A DNA stretch of 64,000 nucleotides, from positions 2,038,500 through 2,102,499 of the forward strand of contig NZ_RAPY01000001.1 in assembly GCF_003610355.1 (NCBI RefSeq), read 5' to 3'. Every line of letters begins with the position of its first letter. Position 1 is the first letter of the stretch. Made by a program: the position numbers and the translations under genes. Source of the DNA: Sphingobacterium detergens. GTDB lineage: Bacteria; Bacteroidota; Bacteroidia; Sphingobacteriales; Sphingobacteriaceae. Below the pieces are notes generated by a model that searched no databases, had not been told where the DNA came from, and saw nothing but the letters and a program-made list of their open reading frames with translations. Positions 1 to 9,329 of the stretch are shown here, one piece after another.

Positions 1-457
1 AACGAAAGGCTGTATATTCAGATTTAATAGCAGCGCCAGAAAAATCATTGGCATCAAAACCATACTTTAAGGCTATTCCCTCATCATAAAGTCGTATATA
101 CACATAGATTTTCTTTTTATTTCCACTAGACTCCAATTGCAGGTCCAATTGATTATAATAATCTTTGATATTATCACATTCTCCAAAAACAGGTTTCCAT
201 TTCTGACGCACTGTATTCTTATTACTTTTGGATAGTCGCCAGTCTCCTTTTACAATATTCTCAGTCCAGTCAAAGTTTAATAGATCAATAGTCGTAAGCA
301 CCTTCTTAGCACTGGACAATAATTGTATGGAATTTTTCTGTGAAGTAAGCTTTACCTCAGCCTGCAATACAGCTGTAGGGCTCTTCAAATTTATCTCTTG
401 TGCATGTACAATAGAAATCAGCGGAATAAAAAGAGTAAGTAAAATAACCTTTATCAT
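1..457 (-). CDS. GH97-family glycoside hydrolase, 5' part only
   Basis: The 152 visible codons start at an ATG at 457 and run off the window edge. The first 20 residues are a signal peptide ending in VHAQ, so the product is exported. The remainder matches the style of the GH97 N-terminal beta-sandwich: a WTENIVKGDWRL stretch, a KPVFGECDNIKDYYNQL stretch and an IRLYDEGIALKYGF stretch, which parallel the conserved Gly-Glu, Asn and DG-A-YG positions of SusB-like alpha-glucosidases and alpha-galactosidases. The catalytic barrel lies outside the window, so retaining versus inverting chemistry and substrate cannot be read. It follows the MutS-like gene on the same strand after about 100 bases and is probably an outlying member of the polysaccharide locus. 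Confidence 0.72.
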   Translation of the reverse strand, partial: MIKVILLTLFIPLISIVHAQEINLKSPTAVLQAEVKLTSQKNSIQLLSSAKKVLTTIDLLNFDWTENIVKGDWRLSKSNKNTVRQKWKPVFGECDNIKDYYNQLDLQLESSGNKKKIYVYIRLYDEGIALKYGFDANDFSGAAIKSEYTAFR

Positions 458-559
458 AAATTTGATTTTTTATCTAAAGAATAACTCTTTGTATAAGACG
501 TGTAGAATCACCGCAACCCTAGTATGCTTCTAAAGAAAATAAAATCTAAGCTATTGCGA

Positions 560-1903
560 TCATTGCTGTGACTGAGTTTTCCGCAAAATATCAAATACAT
601 GTTCTCGCCGCAGGAGCCACATACCGAGTTTTTCTTCTGCAACACCATCTGCAAGCTGGTAGGTAAACAGAAGTCCTTTCTCCTCATCTAACCTGACAGC
701 CAAGTGCTTCATTATGGTAGTTCCTCCAGCTAGCAAAGATGATATTTCAGTGATATGGGAAGATAATAAGAATACACTATTGTCAAATTTGTGAAGACAG
801 TTGATGAGTTCCAATGTTGCCTCACTGGCATCATTGTGATTTGTGCCCTTAAATAGCTCATCCATCAGCACAAACATCTTTTTACCCGCAGCAAGTAATT
901 CAGCTAAGTGTTTTACACGAAGTACCTCATTAAAAAAATGGCTCGCACCGACATTGATATTATCGCCTAGATTTATTGTCGCTGATATCCCATCAAACAA
1001 CACCGTTTCCATAACATCCGCAGGGACAGGAAAGCCAAGATGCGCCAAATACACACAGGTTCCAATGGTTTTCAATAAGGTAGACTTGCCCGTCATATTC
1101 GCGCCCGTAAGGTACCATAAGTTACCACCTCTTTTTATTTCAATATCATTCTTGACCGGATCTTCTAGAAAAAGATTATACGCTGCCCCTATTTTTATCA
1201 TATCGGAACCTAAATTTCGATCGTCAATACTAGGGAAATTAAGGGGCTTACCTTTGGTAGCTTGAGCCACACCATACAAGGCGTCCAGTTGATATAAAAC
1301 CTCAAATACTTCCCGTATTGCATTTCGCTTTATATTCCTAAACTGATAATCATATTTAATCATCAGTTCCAGGGACAGTTTATTTTCCAACAGTTTTTCA
1401 AACTCAGCCTGATCGATATCTTCAAGTACACAATCAATTTTATCGCAGTAATTGGCTATAATACTTCTGGTGGGATGCTGAGACTTAATGGACCCGAGAA
1501 ATACGTTGAGATAATCTATGATTTTCGCTATTTCATAAATAGAGCGTCTGATTAATAGATCGCGTTTTTTGAAGTCTAACGAAAGAAAATTTGTCGATAC
1601 CAGTTCCAAGTAATAGGATGTTTTGGTTGCTGAATAGGGTTCCAATGGTAACGATAAATATTTTTCGAGATCTTGCATCATATATTTATCCAGAATATCC
1701 GTAATATCCACCCCTTGCATAAAACGAATAATCCACTGTCTATCTTCTATTTCCGATTTGGCGGAAAGCGGTTCAAGAAAATACGTATACAGGGTATCTC
1801 GACCACCCCATGTAATTGTACGGTCGAAAAAATCAACCATGTCTCTATACTGACTGTTCGTAACATTTAAATCTGCTAAGGTCTGTTTGTCAACAATATT
1901 CAT
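560..1903 (-). CDS. MutS-family ATPase lacking the mismatch-recognition domains
   Basis: This 447-residue protein has only the helical core and the ABC-type ATPase domain of the MutS superfamily. Walker A is GANMTGKST at about 267-275, and Walker B with its catalytic acidic pair is FVLMDELFKGTN at about 349. A signature-like NVGASHFFNEV segment lies between them and an H-loop-like LLSSHITEI segment follows. The MutS1 N-terminal mismatch-binding and connector domains are absent, as is the MutS2 Smr nuclease domain. Such short forms are common in Bacteroidota and their role is unknown, so mismatch repair should not be assumed. The gene stands between the terminator of the glycosidase operon and the GH97 gene and is probably transcribed separately. 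Confidence 0.85.
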   Translation of the reverse strand: MNIVDKQTLADLNVTNSQYRDMVDFFDRTITWGGRDTLYTYFLEPLSAKSEIEDRQWIIRFMQGVDITDILDKYMMQDLEKYLSLPLEPYSATKTSYYLELVSTNFLSLDFKKRDLLIRRSIYEIAKIIDYLNVFLGSIKSQHPTRSIIANYCDKIDCVLEDIDQAEFEKLLENKLSLELMIKYDYQFRNIKRNAIREVFEVLYQLDALYGVAQATKGKPLNFPSIDDRNLGSDMIKIGAAYNLFLEDPVKNDIEIKRGGNLWYLTGANMTGKSTLLKTIGTCVYLAHLGFPVPADVMETVLFDGISATINLGDNINVGASHFFNEVLRVKHLAELLAAGKKMFVLMDELFKGTNHNDASEATLELINCLHKFDNSVFLLSSHITEISSLLAGGTTIMKHLAVRLDEEKGLLFTYQLADGVAEEKLGMWLLRREHVFDILRKTQSQQ

Positions 1904-2022
1904 ATTTTCTCACGGGACTGCTTCATGCGTGGTTCTTGGTACTGTTTTCTAAACTTACCTAAAATCACTGTTATTGCCAATACTGTATCAGAATAGTTAT
2001 GCGTTTTGCAAAAAGCAACAAA

Positions 2023-2055
2023 AAAGCCTAGCATCGTCAAATGATACTAGGCTTT
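2023..2055 (-). terminator. Rho-independent terminator of the glycosidase operon
   Basis: A 9-bp stem (AAAGCCTAG/CTAGGCTTT) with an extra ATC/GAT pairing inside lies 36 bases after the GH43 stop. Read on the minus strand it is followed by a run of T residues, which makes a good intrinsic terminator. It separates the GH95-GH35-GH2-GH43 unit from the MutS-like gene. Confidence 0.85.
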
Positions 2056-2090
2056 CGTGTAAATATAGGCTATTATTTTTAAACCATATT

Positions 2091-3704
2091 TTACTTATTG
2101 GTAAACCTAAACCAGTTAAAGTCGGCATAACCGTCCACCCCTTCAGCACTTTTACTATAGTTGAACAGTGCAAAACGGTTTGCTGTCCAAGGTAAGCCGA
2201 GTTGCATGGTTAAATCATTTCCAATGACATAAAAATTTTCACCATCGGTACTATAATAAAATTTCGCAACAAATCCCTTATCGGTCACACGCACCCGCAC
2301 CCATAGTTTGTCACCTTCAAAATTCTCTTTGCGCTCAATAATCTTATCATCATTGCTCATGATAATTTTTCGTTTGCCATTGACCTGTTCCACAGCGACG
2401 AAAGCATAAGGAAATTCAAAGATACCAAAGCCAGCTACATTGCCATTTTTCAATCCCTTCAGATCAATTTCAACAGTACCTTCCGAACTCGGCCCCTGCA
2501 CACGTTGTGTCAAGGTATTACGGGCCGTTTTTAAAGAATCTGCGCGTGAAGCATGTAAACGCATATAACCTTTACGTTCTTGCAGTGACCATTTGCTATT
2601 GTCAGGGTTATGATTCCATTGCCATTGTAAGCCCAGTTTACTTCCATTGAATTCATCTGTCGTCGCTGGAGTTTTTACAGCATAGGTCTTTCCGACATTG
2701 GGTTTCTTATAGGTAATGACATCCTTGTTACCTGTTCCGAGCATCGGCCATCCATCTTCCCATTTGACAGGCAGAAGATGAGGGACCCGACCTATGGCAC
2801 CACGATCCTGCATGATCACAAACCACCAGTCTCCGTTTTTCAACTGTACCATACCACCCTGATGTAAACCGTTGTCGGGATAAGAACTATTATCATTAAG
2901 AATCAATTTGTGTTCATAGGGACCATAAATATTATCGGAACGCAAACAGATCTGCCAGCCCTGTGTTCCACCTGCCGGACAGGTGATATAGTACTTGCCC
3001 TTGATCTTGTACATATGTGCTCCTTCCATTCCAAAATGTCCTCCAAGTTCGTTGGCATTCTTGAAACTCCCTTGCCAGATTTTGACTTTATCGCTCTTCA
3101 CGGATTTAACATCTGCATTTAGTTCTGTTAGGTATAATGTACCTTGACCATGCACGACATAAACTTTACCATTATCATCAAAGAACAATCCCGGATCATA
3201 AAGGTATTCAGGAAAGATAGTCCGTTTCCAGGGACCTTCAGCTTTATCTGCCTCACAGATGGAAAAATTACCTTTTTCTCGCCCCCAACCATATGGTGTA
3301 CAGAATCCAGCGTAGAATTTCCCATTATGATGCTTCAAGGTTGCTGCCCATGAACCATTCAAGTACAAAGTTCCTCCTTCCATATTATAACGGGGATCTT
3401 CTTCATAACGATCTACGGCATAACCTAACATTTCCCAATTCACCAAATCTTTAGACTTCACAATCGGTGCACCCGGTACATAGTGCATACTCGTTGAAAT
3501 CATATAAAAGTCATCACCAACACGGATAACATCCGGATCGGGCCAATCACCCCAAAACAAAGGGTTGGTAAACGTTCCGTTTCCATTGTCAGGACTCCAT
3601 ACCTGTTGTGCCGACACCCGGCCAAAAATTGATAGTGTCAAAGCCAGCGCAAATCCCAGTTTCGTGGATGACTTACAGTAGCGCTTCATTATAATTGTAT
3701 TCAT
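2091..3704 (-). CDS. Secreted GH43 beta-xylosidase / alpha-L-arabinofuranosidase
   Basis: This 537-residue protein has a signal peptide cleaved near SAQQ at 31-34. The GH43 five-bladed propeller spans about 40-340. The catalytic base lies in the WPDPDV motif (D56), the pKa-modulating Asp is D170 (YDPGLFF), and the general acid is E227 (GMEGAHMY). The HQGGMV motif at 281 is also typical. Residues from about 345 form the concanavalin-like C-terminal domain found in xylosidase-type GH43 proteins. Expected activity is exo-release of xylose or arabinofuranose in the periplasm, although some relatives act on galactose. A second ATG at codon 6 is an equally possible start. It is the last gene of the four-glycosidase operon, 24 bases after the GH2 gene. 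Confidence 0.88.
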   Translation of the reverse strand: MNTIIMKRYCKSSTKLGFALALTLSIFGRVSAQQVWSPDNGNGTFTNPLFWGDWPDPDVIRVGDDFYMISTSMHYVPGAPIVKSKDLVNWEMLGYAVDRYEEDPRYNMEGGTLYLNGSWAATLKHHNGKFYAGFCTPYGWGREKGNFSICEADKAEGPWKRTIFPEYLYDPGLFFDDNGKVYVVHGQGTLYLTELNADVKSVKSDKVKIWQGSFKNANELGGHFGMEGAHMYKIKGKYYITCPAGGTQGWQICLRSDNIYGPYEHKLILNDNSSYPDNGLHQGGMVQLKNGDWWFVIMQDRGAIGRVPHLLPVKWEDGWPMLGTGNKDVITYKKPNVGKTYAVKTPATTDEFNGSKLGLQWQWNHNPDNSKWSLQERKGYMRLHASRADSLKTARNTLTQRVQGPSSEGTVEIDLKGLKNGNVAGFGIFEFPYAFVAVEQVNGKRKIIMSNDDKIIERKENFEGDKLWVRVRVTDKGFVAKFYYSTDGENFYVIGNDLTMQLGLPWTANRFALFNYSKSAEGVDGYADFNWFRFTNK

Positions 3705-3728
3705 GTTTATTTAATTCGTTGTTATTAT

Positions 3729-6653
3729 TTATTGAAACAGGGACACTTCGGCTAATCCTGCTCTCCCCTCGGATACCTCCAAGATACTGATCCGTATAAA
3801 TCGCATCACTTTATCCAGTTTGACCGGTTTAAAATCCCACCCCGTACATTCCTTTTCATACAAATCTTCCCATGTAATTCCATCTAACGACCCTTCTACT
3901 TTATAGCGATATTTCGAGCTATCTTTCTGCAAACGAATACGGGCACCGACCACCTGGGTTGCCTCGTCCAATTCAAAGTTAACGACCTGCGGGAACTTAT
4001 CCTGATCTGCAATCCACCACGAATAGTCATCGCTATCGTTCACATGAGCAACCGGGAAATCAGGATGTGCTGATGTTGCTGTTATACTTTTAAATTTCAC
4101 TTTTGGCCGAGCCAGCAGTTCTTTATCCCATTTTGTGTGTTTAATAACTGCATGATCTTCTTCCTTTCCGCAAAAGACAGCGTGATCACCATCAAGGATT
4201 TCACTGGATGTAGGTCGGATCGATCTGACATCTTTGCTTCCGCTTTCCAAACCTGCAGCTGATGCGCTGATATGAATTGTCCCGCTTTTTTTGCTGGTAC
4301 GCACAAAAGCAAATCCAATTCCGCCTTCAACGACCTGTGGGTTTGCTGCGATACGCGCCGAACCATCCCCAATTAAGTGTCCTTCACCTGTAACCTGAAT
4401 ACGGATCTCTGTCTGTGCATCATGCAACAGGTTGCCCTCTTTGTCACATACTTTAAAATACACCGGAATCATATCGGATCCATCCGCAGCTGGCTGAATG
4501 CCATATTCCGGTATCAGGACTTCAATATGATGAGCTGCACCGGCTGTATGCACGGTATTTTGTGCAACCACTTTGCCTTTTACATAGGCTAATGCCTTCA
4601 GTTCGCCGGCTTCATATTCGCCCGCATCAAAAACAAAACTTGGACTCCCGCCTTTTCCCACGATGTACGGGTAGACCTTGGCTCGTTCTTCACGGGTTTG
4701 CCGCGCAATAAACTTTCCATTTCTATAGAGTTCAATAACTTCACAATTTGAATAAATCGTGATTTCAGTACTTGATGTCTTCAGTTTTTCCGGCGAGTTA
4801 TAGGAAGCAATAAATACCATAGGGCCTGTAAAGACTCCCTTTTGATTCAGCTGATAAGGACGCATACTCTGCATCATGTAATAGGCAAACTTAGGATATC
4901 GGTTTACATCGACCACACCAGAATACATAGTCTCTTCCTCAGCACCACGGGTATAATCGTTATAACTCCACATAAAGTGCCCCCCCATACGCGGGTTGGC
5001 GTCCAACATACACCAATCGAAATAGCCATTTCCATTCATTTGATGTAATCGGCTACGTCCCTGCCGCATTTGCTCATATTCATTTTCGGTCAGACTTACC
5101 CTTGGCTTTTCCCCTACACCATCGCCCCATTCCCTGGTCAACAAAGGTTTAACTGCTATCTGATCTTCAAGATAATTGCTCATCACGTTACCATCTTTGG
5201 GGTATTTGGACACCTGTTTGTAGAAAACATCATAATAAGATTCTGTTTCCTCATGACTAAAATAATCACCGGCGGTATAAAACTGATCCCCGGGATATTC
5301 GGCATGTGCGGCTTCAGCAATACGCTTCACCACCGACAGGGGGTAACTGGTTTCATTTAATGCCGTCTCCCACAGAATAACAGAAGGTCGGTTTCGATCA
5401 CGACGGATCATACTGCGCGTTATGGATTCCAAACGATCTGTAAACTCTGCTGCCTTATTAAAATACTGCCATCCCGGGACACATTCGACAACCAAGAGGC
5501 CGTGACGGTCACAAGCTTCCAAAAATGCAGGGTCGTGTGGATAATGTGCTGCCCGAACCGCATTATATCCACCACGTTTCATATCGATCACTTCCCGTTC
5601 CTGTACGGAATTAGATGCTGCATCACCAACATAAGGATAACCTTGATGTCGATTGGCACCGACCATATAAAGATGCTCGCCATTAATAAAGAACCCTCCA
5701 TCTTTGGTATATCGAATCTGACGGATACCTATTTGCTCGGAACGGCGATCCACTTCGACACCATCGGCAAGATACACCCGATTTTCCAAGTTATAGCAGA
5801 TAGGATGATAGGGATGCCACAATTGAGGATTTTTGACTTCTATCTGTTGGTCTATCCGTCGACGTTCTTGCGGTTTCAACTCAAATGATACGCGTTGCTG
5901 CCCTACAACTTTTCCTTTGGTATCTTTCAATAAGGTCAAGAGATGCCCCTTCCTAGCCACTTTATCATCATTTTTCAATTCAGTCTTTACAGCGACCGTG
6001 GCATTGCTTTTATCCACCTTAGGATAATGCACAAAAACACCCGAATTCTGGGTCGCATCTGGTTCCAATTCATCGGTAATGCGCAAGGGATCGGAAACTA
6101 CCAATTTGGCATCCCGATAGATTCCGCTATAATAATAGAAATCAAGTCTATCTTGGGGCTTACCCGGAGGTGTCAATGGATCGTACTCAGCCGACACCCG
6201 AACTGCAATAACGTTATTTGTCTGATCAAAATGGAGCTGATCTGTGATATCCAAAGTAAAGCCAACATATCCACCATGGTGCTTACCAACGCTTTTACCA
6301 TTGACAAACACCTCACAGCTGTTCATCACACCTTCAAACTGCACAAAGACCTTCTTACCACGATACTGATTGGAGAGTTTGAAATAGCGTCGATACCAAC
6401 CTATCCCATCGTAGATAACATCACCACCGTTGTGCTTCTTCTCAAGCTGCATCACGTGTGGCAATACTGCCGGGATCCATTTGGAGTCATCCAAACCAAT
6501 ACCTTCCCCACCTTTAAGATCGCCACGATAAAAGGCCCAATTCGCATTTAATTGATACTCAATACGGCTCGTTGGCTTTTTCCCAAAACTCTGGAGACAG
6601 GATCCCCATACCAATAAAAGCAGGATTGTTAATTCTCTTAAAAACTTATTCAT
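3729..6653 (-). CDS. Secreted GH2 beta-galactosidase-like enzyme with C-terminal discoidin domain
   Basis: This 974-residue exported enzyme begins with the GH2 sugar-binding jelly roll (about 30-190), followed by the Ig-like domain and the TIM barrel (about 310-600). The predicted acid/base is E434 in ALNETSYP and the nucleophile is E508 in TREWGDG. Further beta domains follow, of the type seen in Bacteroidota GH2 galactosidases. The last 130 residues form an F5/8-type (discoidin) carbohydrate-binding domain. GH2 also includes glucuronidases and mannosidases; the galactosidase call rests on overall layout and on the adjacent GH35. The gene is 16 bases after GH35 and 24 bases before GH43 and so is co-transcribed with both. 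Confidence 0.85.
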   Translation of the reverse strand: MNKFLRELTILLLLVWGSCLQSFGKKPTSRIEYQLNANWAFYRGDLKGGEGIGLDDSKWIPAVLPHVMQLEKKHNGGDVIYDGIGWYRRYFKLSNQYRGKKVFVQFEGVMNSCEVFVNGKSVGKHHGGYVGFTLDITDQLHFDQTNNVIAVRVSAEYDPLTPPGKPQDRLDFYYYSGIYRDAKLVVSDPLRITDELEPDATQNSGVFVHYPKVDKSNATVAVKTELKNDDKVARKGHLLTLLKDTKGKVVGQQRVSFELKPQERRRIDQQIEVKNPQLWHPYHPICYNLENRVYLADGVEVDRRSEQIGIRQIRYTKDGGFFINGEHLYMVGANRHQGYPYVGDAASNSVQEREVIDMKRGGYNAVRAAHYPHDPAFLEACDRHGLLVVECVPGWQYFNKAAEFTDRLESITRSMIRRDRNRPSVILWETALNETSYPLSVVKRIAEAAHAEYPGDQFYTAGDYFSHEETESYYDVFYKQVSKYPKDGNVMSNYLEDQIAVKPLLTREWGDGVGEKPRVSLTENEYEQMRQGRSRLHQMNGNGYFDWCMLDANPRMGGHFMWSYNDYTRGAEEETMYSGVVDVNRYPKFAYYMMQSMRPYQLNQKGVFTGPMVFIASYNSPEKLKTSSTEITIYSNCEVIELYRNGKFIARQTREERAKVYPYIVGKGGSPSFVFDAGEYEAGELKALAYVKGKVVAQNTVHTAGAAHHIEVLIPEYGIQPAADGSDMIPVYFKVCDKEGNLLHDAQTEIRIQVTGEGHLIGDGSARIAANPQVVEGGIGFAFVRTSKKSGTIHISASAAGLESGSKDVRSIRPTSSEILDGDHAVFCGKEEDHAVIKHTKWDKELLARPKVKFKSITATSAHPDFPVAHVNDSDDYSWWIADQDKFPQVVNFELDEATQVVGARIRLQKDSSKYRYKVEGSLDGITWEDLYEKECTGWDFKPVKLDKVMRFIRISILEVSEGRAGLAEVSLFQ

Positions 6654-6669
6654 TCTTCATAAGTATTGA

Positions 6670-9225
6670 TTATTTATTTTTTCTTACCTCAGCAGTATTA
6701 GGATAAGGTACGATCTCCAATGCGTGTAAAAGTGCTCCGTTTTCAGTCTGTCTCAGCCCAAAAGTGAGTACATTTTTCTTCGCACCAAAATTCAGCCAAC
6801 ATTCCGGAAGAAAAAATTCACGTTGAGGTCCTACCTCCCAATGGCGTCCGATATTGTGTCCATTGAGCCACATATAACCGTTGCCCGAAGCATTGACCTT
6901 TGCCATCCAGGGTACCCAGAGGTCTTTCGGGAGTTTGTCTAGATTAAATTCAACACGGTACCAAGTAACAAGACCGTCCTGTTTACCCTTGGGTTGTACT
7001 TGATTACCTTTGCGTGGAATTTCATTCTTTGTTTCCAGAGAAACTGTCGACCAGCTTGTATCATCAAAATCGGGTAAGTTCCAGCCTTGCTGCAAACCGG
7101 CAAGATCTGTCGAAAACTCCCATTCCAAAGGATGCGTAAGCGCTGTTTCACTTAACGAGAGTCCCGCTTGATGAATACCTGCCAACTCCTCCATCGGTAC
7201 GTAACCATGTGCGTGCCCCAGGTTTTCATAAGCCACAACAATTTCATTTTCTCCTGCTTTCAATAAGTTGGCCACATCAAAACGGTTATCGTACTCGTCT
7301 AGTCGAATACGCTCAAAGGCATTACGCGTTGTCCAGCTTTGCGCATCAGCACGGTCTGGAAAAAGTCGCTTAGCAGGCTTTCCATTAACGAGTACCGATA
7401 CAATATCCCGAGTATACATATTGAACAGTAAATAATGTTCGCGTTCCGCTTGTTTTGCCGTCAGGACCACATGACTGCGATAGCTGCTGTATCTAAAATC
7501 GTTGATGTCCATATCAGAAAGACTGACCAACTGTGACATCGTGTCCCAATCGGCCTGTCCTATAGCGTCCTCAGCCTTACGGGCTGTACTGACACGGACT
7601 CCCGCCGGTACTTTAGAAGGTCGTTCAATAGCAGCAGCCTTCTTGGGCCACCAATCGCCCTTATTTGCCGATTGCCCTTTTGCCACAACCAATATTTTTG
7701 ATTCCAAACCCGCAAGATCATAATCTACTTCAATCTTCTCCATTTGCTGAACCTGATTGACCAGCTGATCATCGGTTTTGATCAGTACTTTCTCCCCATT
7801 TTGATTGACATTATAGATCGGATCTTTAACAAGATTGACACTGTTTGGCAATAGGGTCACTTTTCCCTTGATTGTTTGTTTAGGGTCCGTATTGTGCAGG
7901 AATATAAACTTTGTACCATCACTGGCCACTCTCACTCCTCCAAATAATGATTTTGGAGCGCCTTGCAGTTCACAAGGTCCTCCTTCCGTGCGGACGAGTT
8001 TGGATTCAAATTTTTGGATGAATGAACCTATTTCTTTAGCAGCAAGGTATTTAAGACCTATAGCACCGTTCTCATGAATCGCTGCATTATAGTCATAACT
8101 TGTGGTCATGCCCCTTGCTCCCCAGCCATCAAAATGTGTACCACCAAAAAACATATAGTAATTGATTCCTGTTCCACCTCCTAGCATAGTCATTAAACCA
8201 ATAGCTTTGAAATGTCGGTCGTCGGAATAATGTTCTTCACTCAATCTCCCTGTGACCAGCGAAAACCATCCACCTTGCAATTCAGTCACAAACCCGGGAG
8301 CATCAGGTTGCTTTTTGCGTAGATCCATCATGCGATAAGCGCAGCTTGGCGCGTCCGATGGCCCGCTTACATAGTAATTATCACAATCGAAAACCTGCGA
8401 TAATTCAGGATCTTTGCTCCCTCTTGTTTCATTCGTCAAGCAGGTGAAAACCGGAATATCCATCCCACTTTTATGCACTGATTCATTGAGGGCCTTCAGC
8501 ACTTTATCTTTTCCGGGACTCCAATGCGCATCATATTCATTTTCAATCTGGATCATGATAATCCCTTTTTCACCCTTTTCCTTACGTGTGATCTGCTCAG
8601 GGACCAACTCTTTGCATACTGCATTAAACCAATGCTGCGACCATGCAATATGTTGTTCGTCATTGCCTCGCAACCAAAAACCTTCCAGATTGTCGGGGCG
8701 GTATTTGGCTAGCCATCTTGGGTAACCACCGCCAGAAAATTCAGCACAAATAAAAGGGCCGGGACGAACAATAGTATAAAAACCAAACTCTTCCTGCGCC
8801 ATTTTTAGCCACCTTTTGAGGTCGGAAAAATCAAATTTGGATTGATCCTGCATATCTTTTGGAATATGACGTTCATGCCAATTCCAGGGTACATAAGTTT
8901 CTACTGTATTGAAACCCGCTTCCTTTATTTTCCGAAACCGATCAGGCCACAATTCCTCGGGACAACGAAAGTAATGGAAAGCCGCGCTATAGATATAAAC
9001 GTCCTTTCCCTCAATGGTCATACAGGATCCATCGTAACGGATCCGTTCTGGACGGGCAAATTTTTTGACTGGACGTACCTGGTCACCATTTTGTGCGAGT
9101 ACTGCGGAAGAGCAAAAAATAATACAGCAGAAAAGCAAATGGCTTACAAACAGAGTACCATCCCTCCTGCTAAAAATTAATTTAAATATATTCATCGGTA
9201 AATAATGCATCTTTTCAATGTTCAT
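6670..9225 (-). CDS. Secreted GH35 beta-galactosidase
   Basis: The GH35 barrel starts near residue 60 of 851 with the usual FHYFRCPEELWPDRF segment. The acid/base is E230 in MIQIENEY and the nucleophile E315 in FVTELQGGWF, both in canonical context. The C-terminal part carries the beta-sandwich domains with an MWLNGHNIGRHW motif that is normal for the family. The product should remove terminal beta-galactose in the periplasm. The N-terminus is long: an internal ATG at codon 11 (position 9195) gives a cleaner signal peptide ending in AVLAQ and may be the real start. A CATATGG/CCATATG palindrome (9223-9241) overlaps the annotated start. It lies 104 bases after GH95 and 16 bases before GH2. Confidence 0.9.
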   Translation of the reverse strand: MNIEKMHYLPMNIFKLIFSRRDGTLFVSHLLFCCIIFCSSAVLAQNGDQVRPVKKFARPERIRYDGSCMTIEGKDVYIYSAAFHYFRCPEELWPDRFRKIKEAGFNTVETYVPWNWHERHIPKDMQDQSKFDFSDLKRWLKMAQEEFGFYTIVRPGPFICAEFSGGGYPRWLAKYRPDNLEGFWLRGNDEQHIAWSQHWFNAVCKELVPEQITRKEKGEKGIIMIQIENEYDAHWSPGKDKVLKALNESVHKSGMDIPVFTCLTNETRGSKDPELSQVFDCDNYYVSGPSDAPSCAYRMMDLRKKQPDAPGFVTELQGGWFSLVTGRLSEEHYSDDRHFKAIGLMTMLGGGTGINYYMFFGGTHFDGWGARGMTTSYDYNAAIHENGAIGLKYLAAKEIGSFIQKFESKLVRTEGGPCELQGAPKSLFGGVRVASDGTKFIFLHNTDPKQTIKGKVTLLPNSVNLVKDPIYNVNQNGEKVLIKTDDQLVNQVQQMEKIEVDYDLAGLESKILVVAKGQSANKGDWWPKKAAAIERPSKVPAGVRVSTARKAEDAIGQADWDTMSQLVSLSDMDINDFRYSSYRSHVVLTAKQAEREHYLLFNMYTRDIVSVLVNGKPAKRLFPDRADAQSWTTRNAFERIRLDEYDNRFDVANLLKAGENEIVVAYENLGHAHGYVPMEELAGIHQAGLSLSETALTHPLEWEFSTDLAGLQQGWNLPDFDDTSWSTVSLETKNEIPRKGNQVQPKGKQDGLVTWYRVEFNLDKLPKDLWVPWMAKVNASGNGYMWLNGHNIGRHWEVGPQREFFLPECWLNFGAKKNVLTFGLRQTENGALLHALEIVPYPNTAEVRKNK

Positions 9226-9241
9226 ATGGAATAGCCATATG
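9223..9241. repeat. Small palindrome over the GH35 start region
   Basis: CATATGG and CCATATG are separated by 5 bases and span the upstream ATG of the GH35 gene. If the downstream ATG (9195) is the true start, this hairpin is in the 5' leader between GH95 and GH35 and could tune translation. No function is demonstrated. Confidence 0.35.
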
Positions 9242-9329
9242 AGTTTACTCTTAATTCCATCGGTATCTCATGATTTCAACAGCGTTATTTTCTTTTTTAA
9301 AATACATCACTGCCAAAGTATCCATGAGA

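Noticed and set aside
5943..6551. A 202-codon open frame on the plus strand inside the GH2 gene.
   Set aside because: It is antisense to a clearly conserved GH2 N-terminal region, has no start context or family motif, and is a shadow of that gene.
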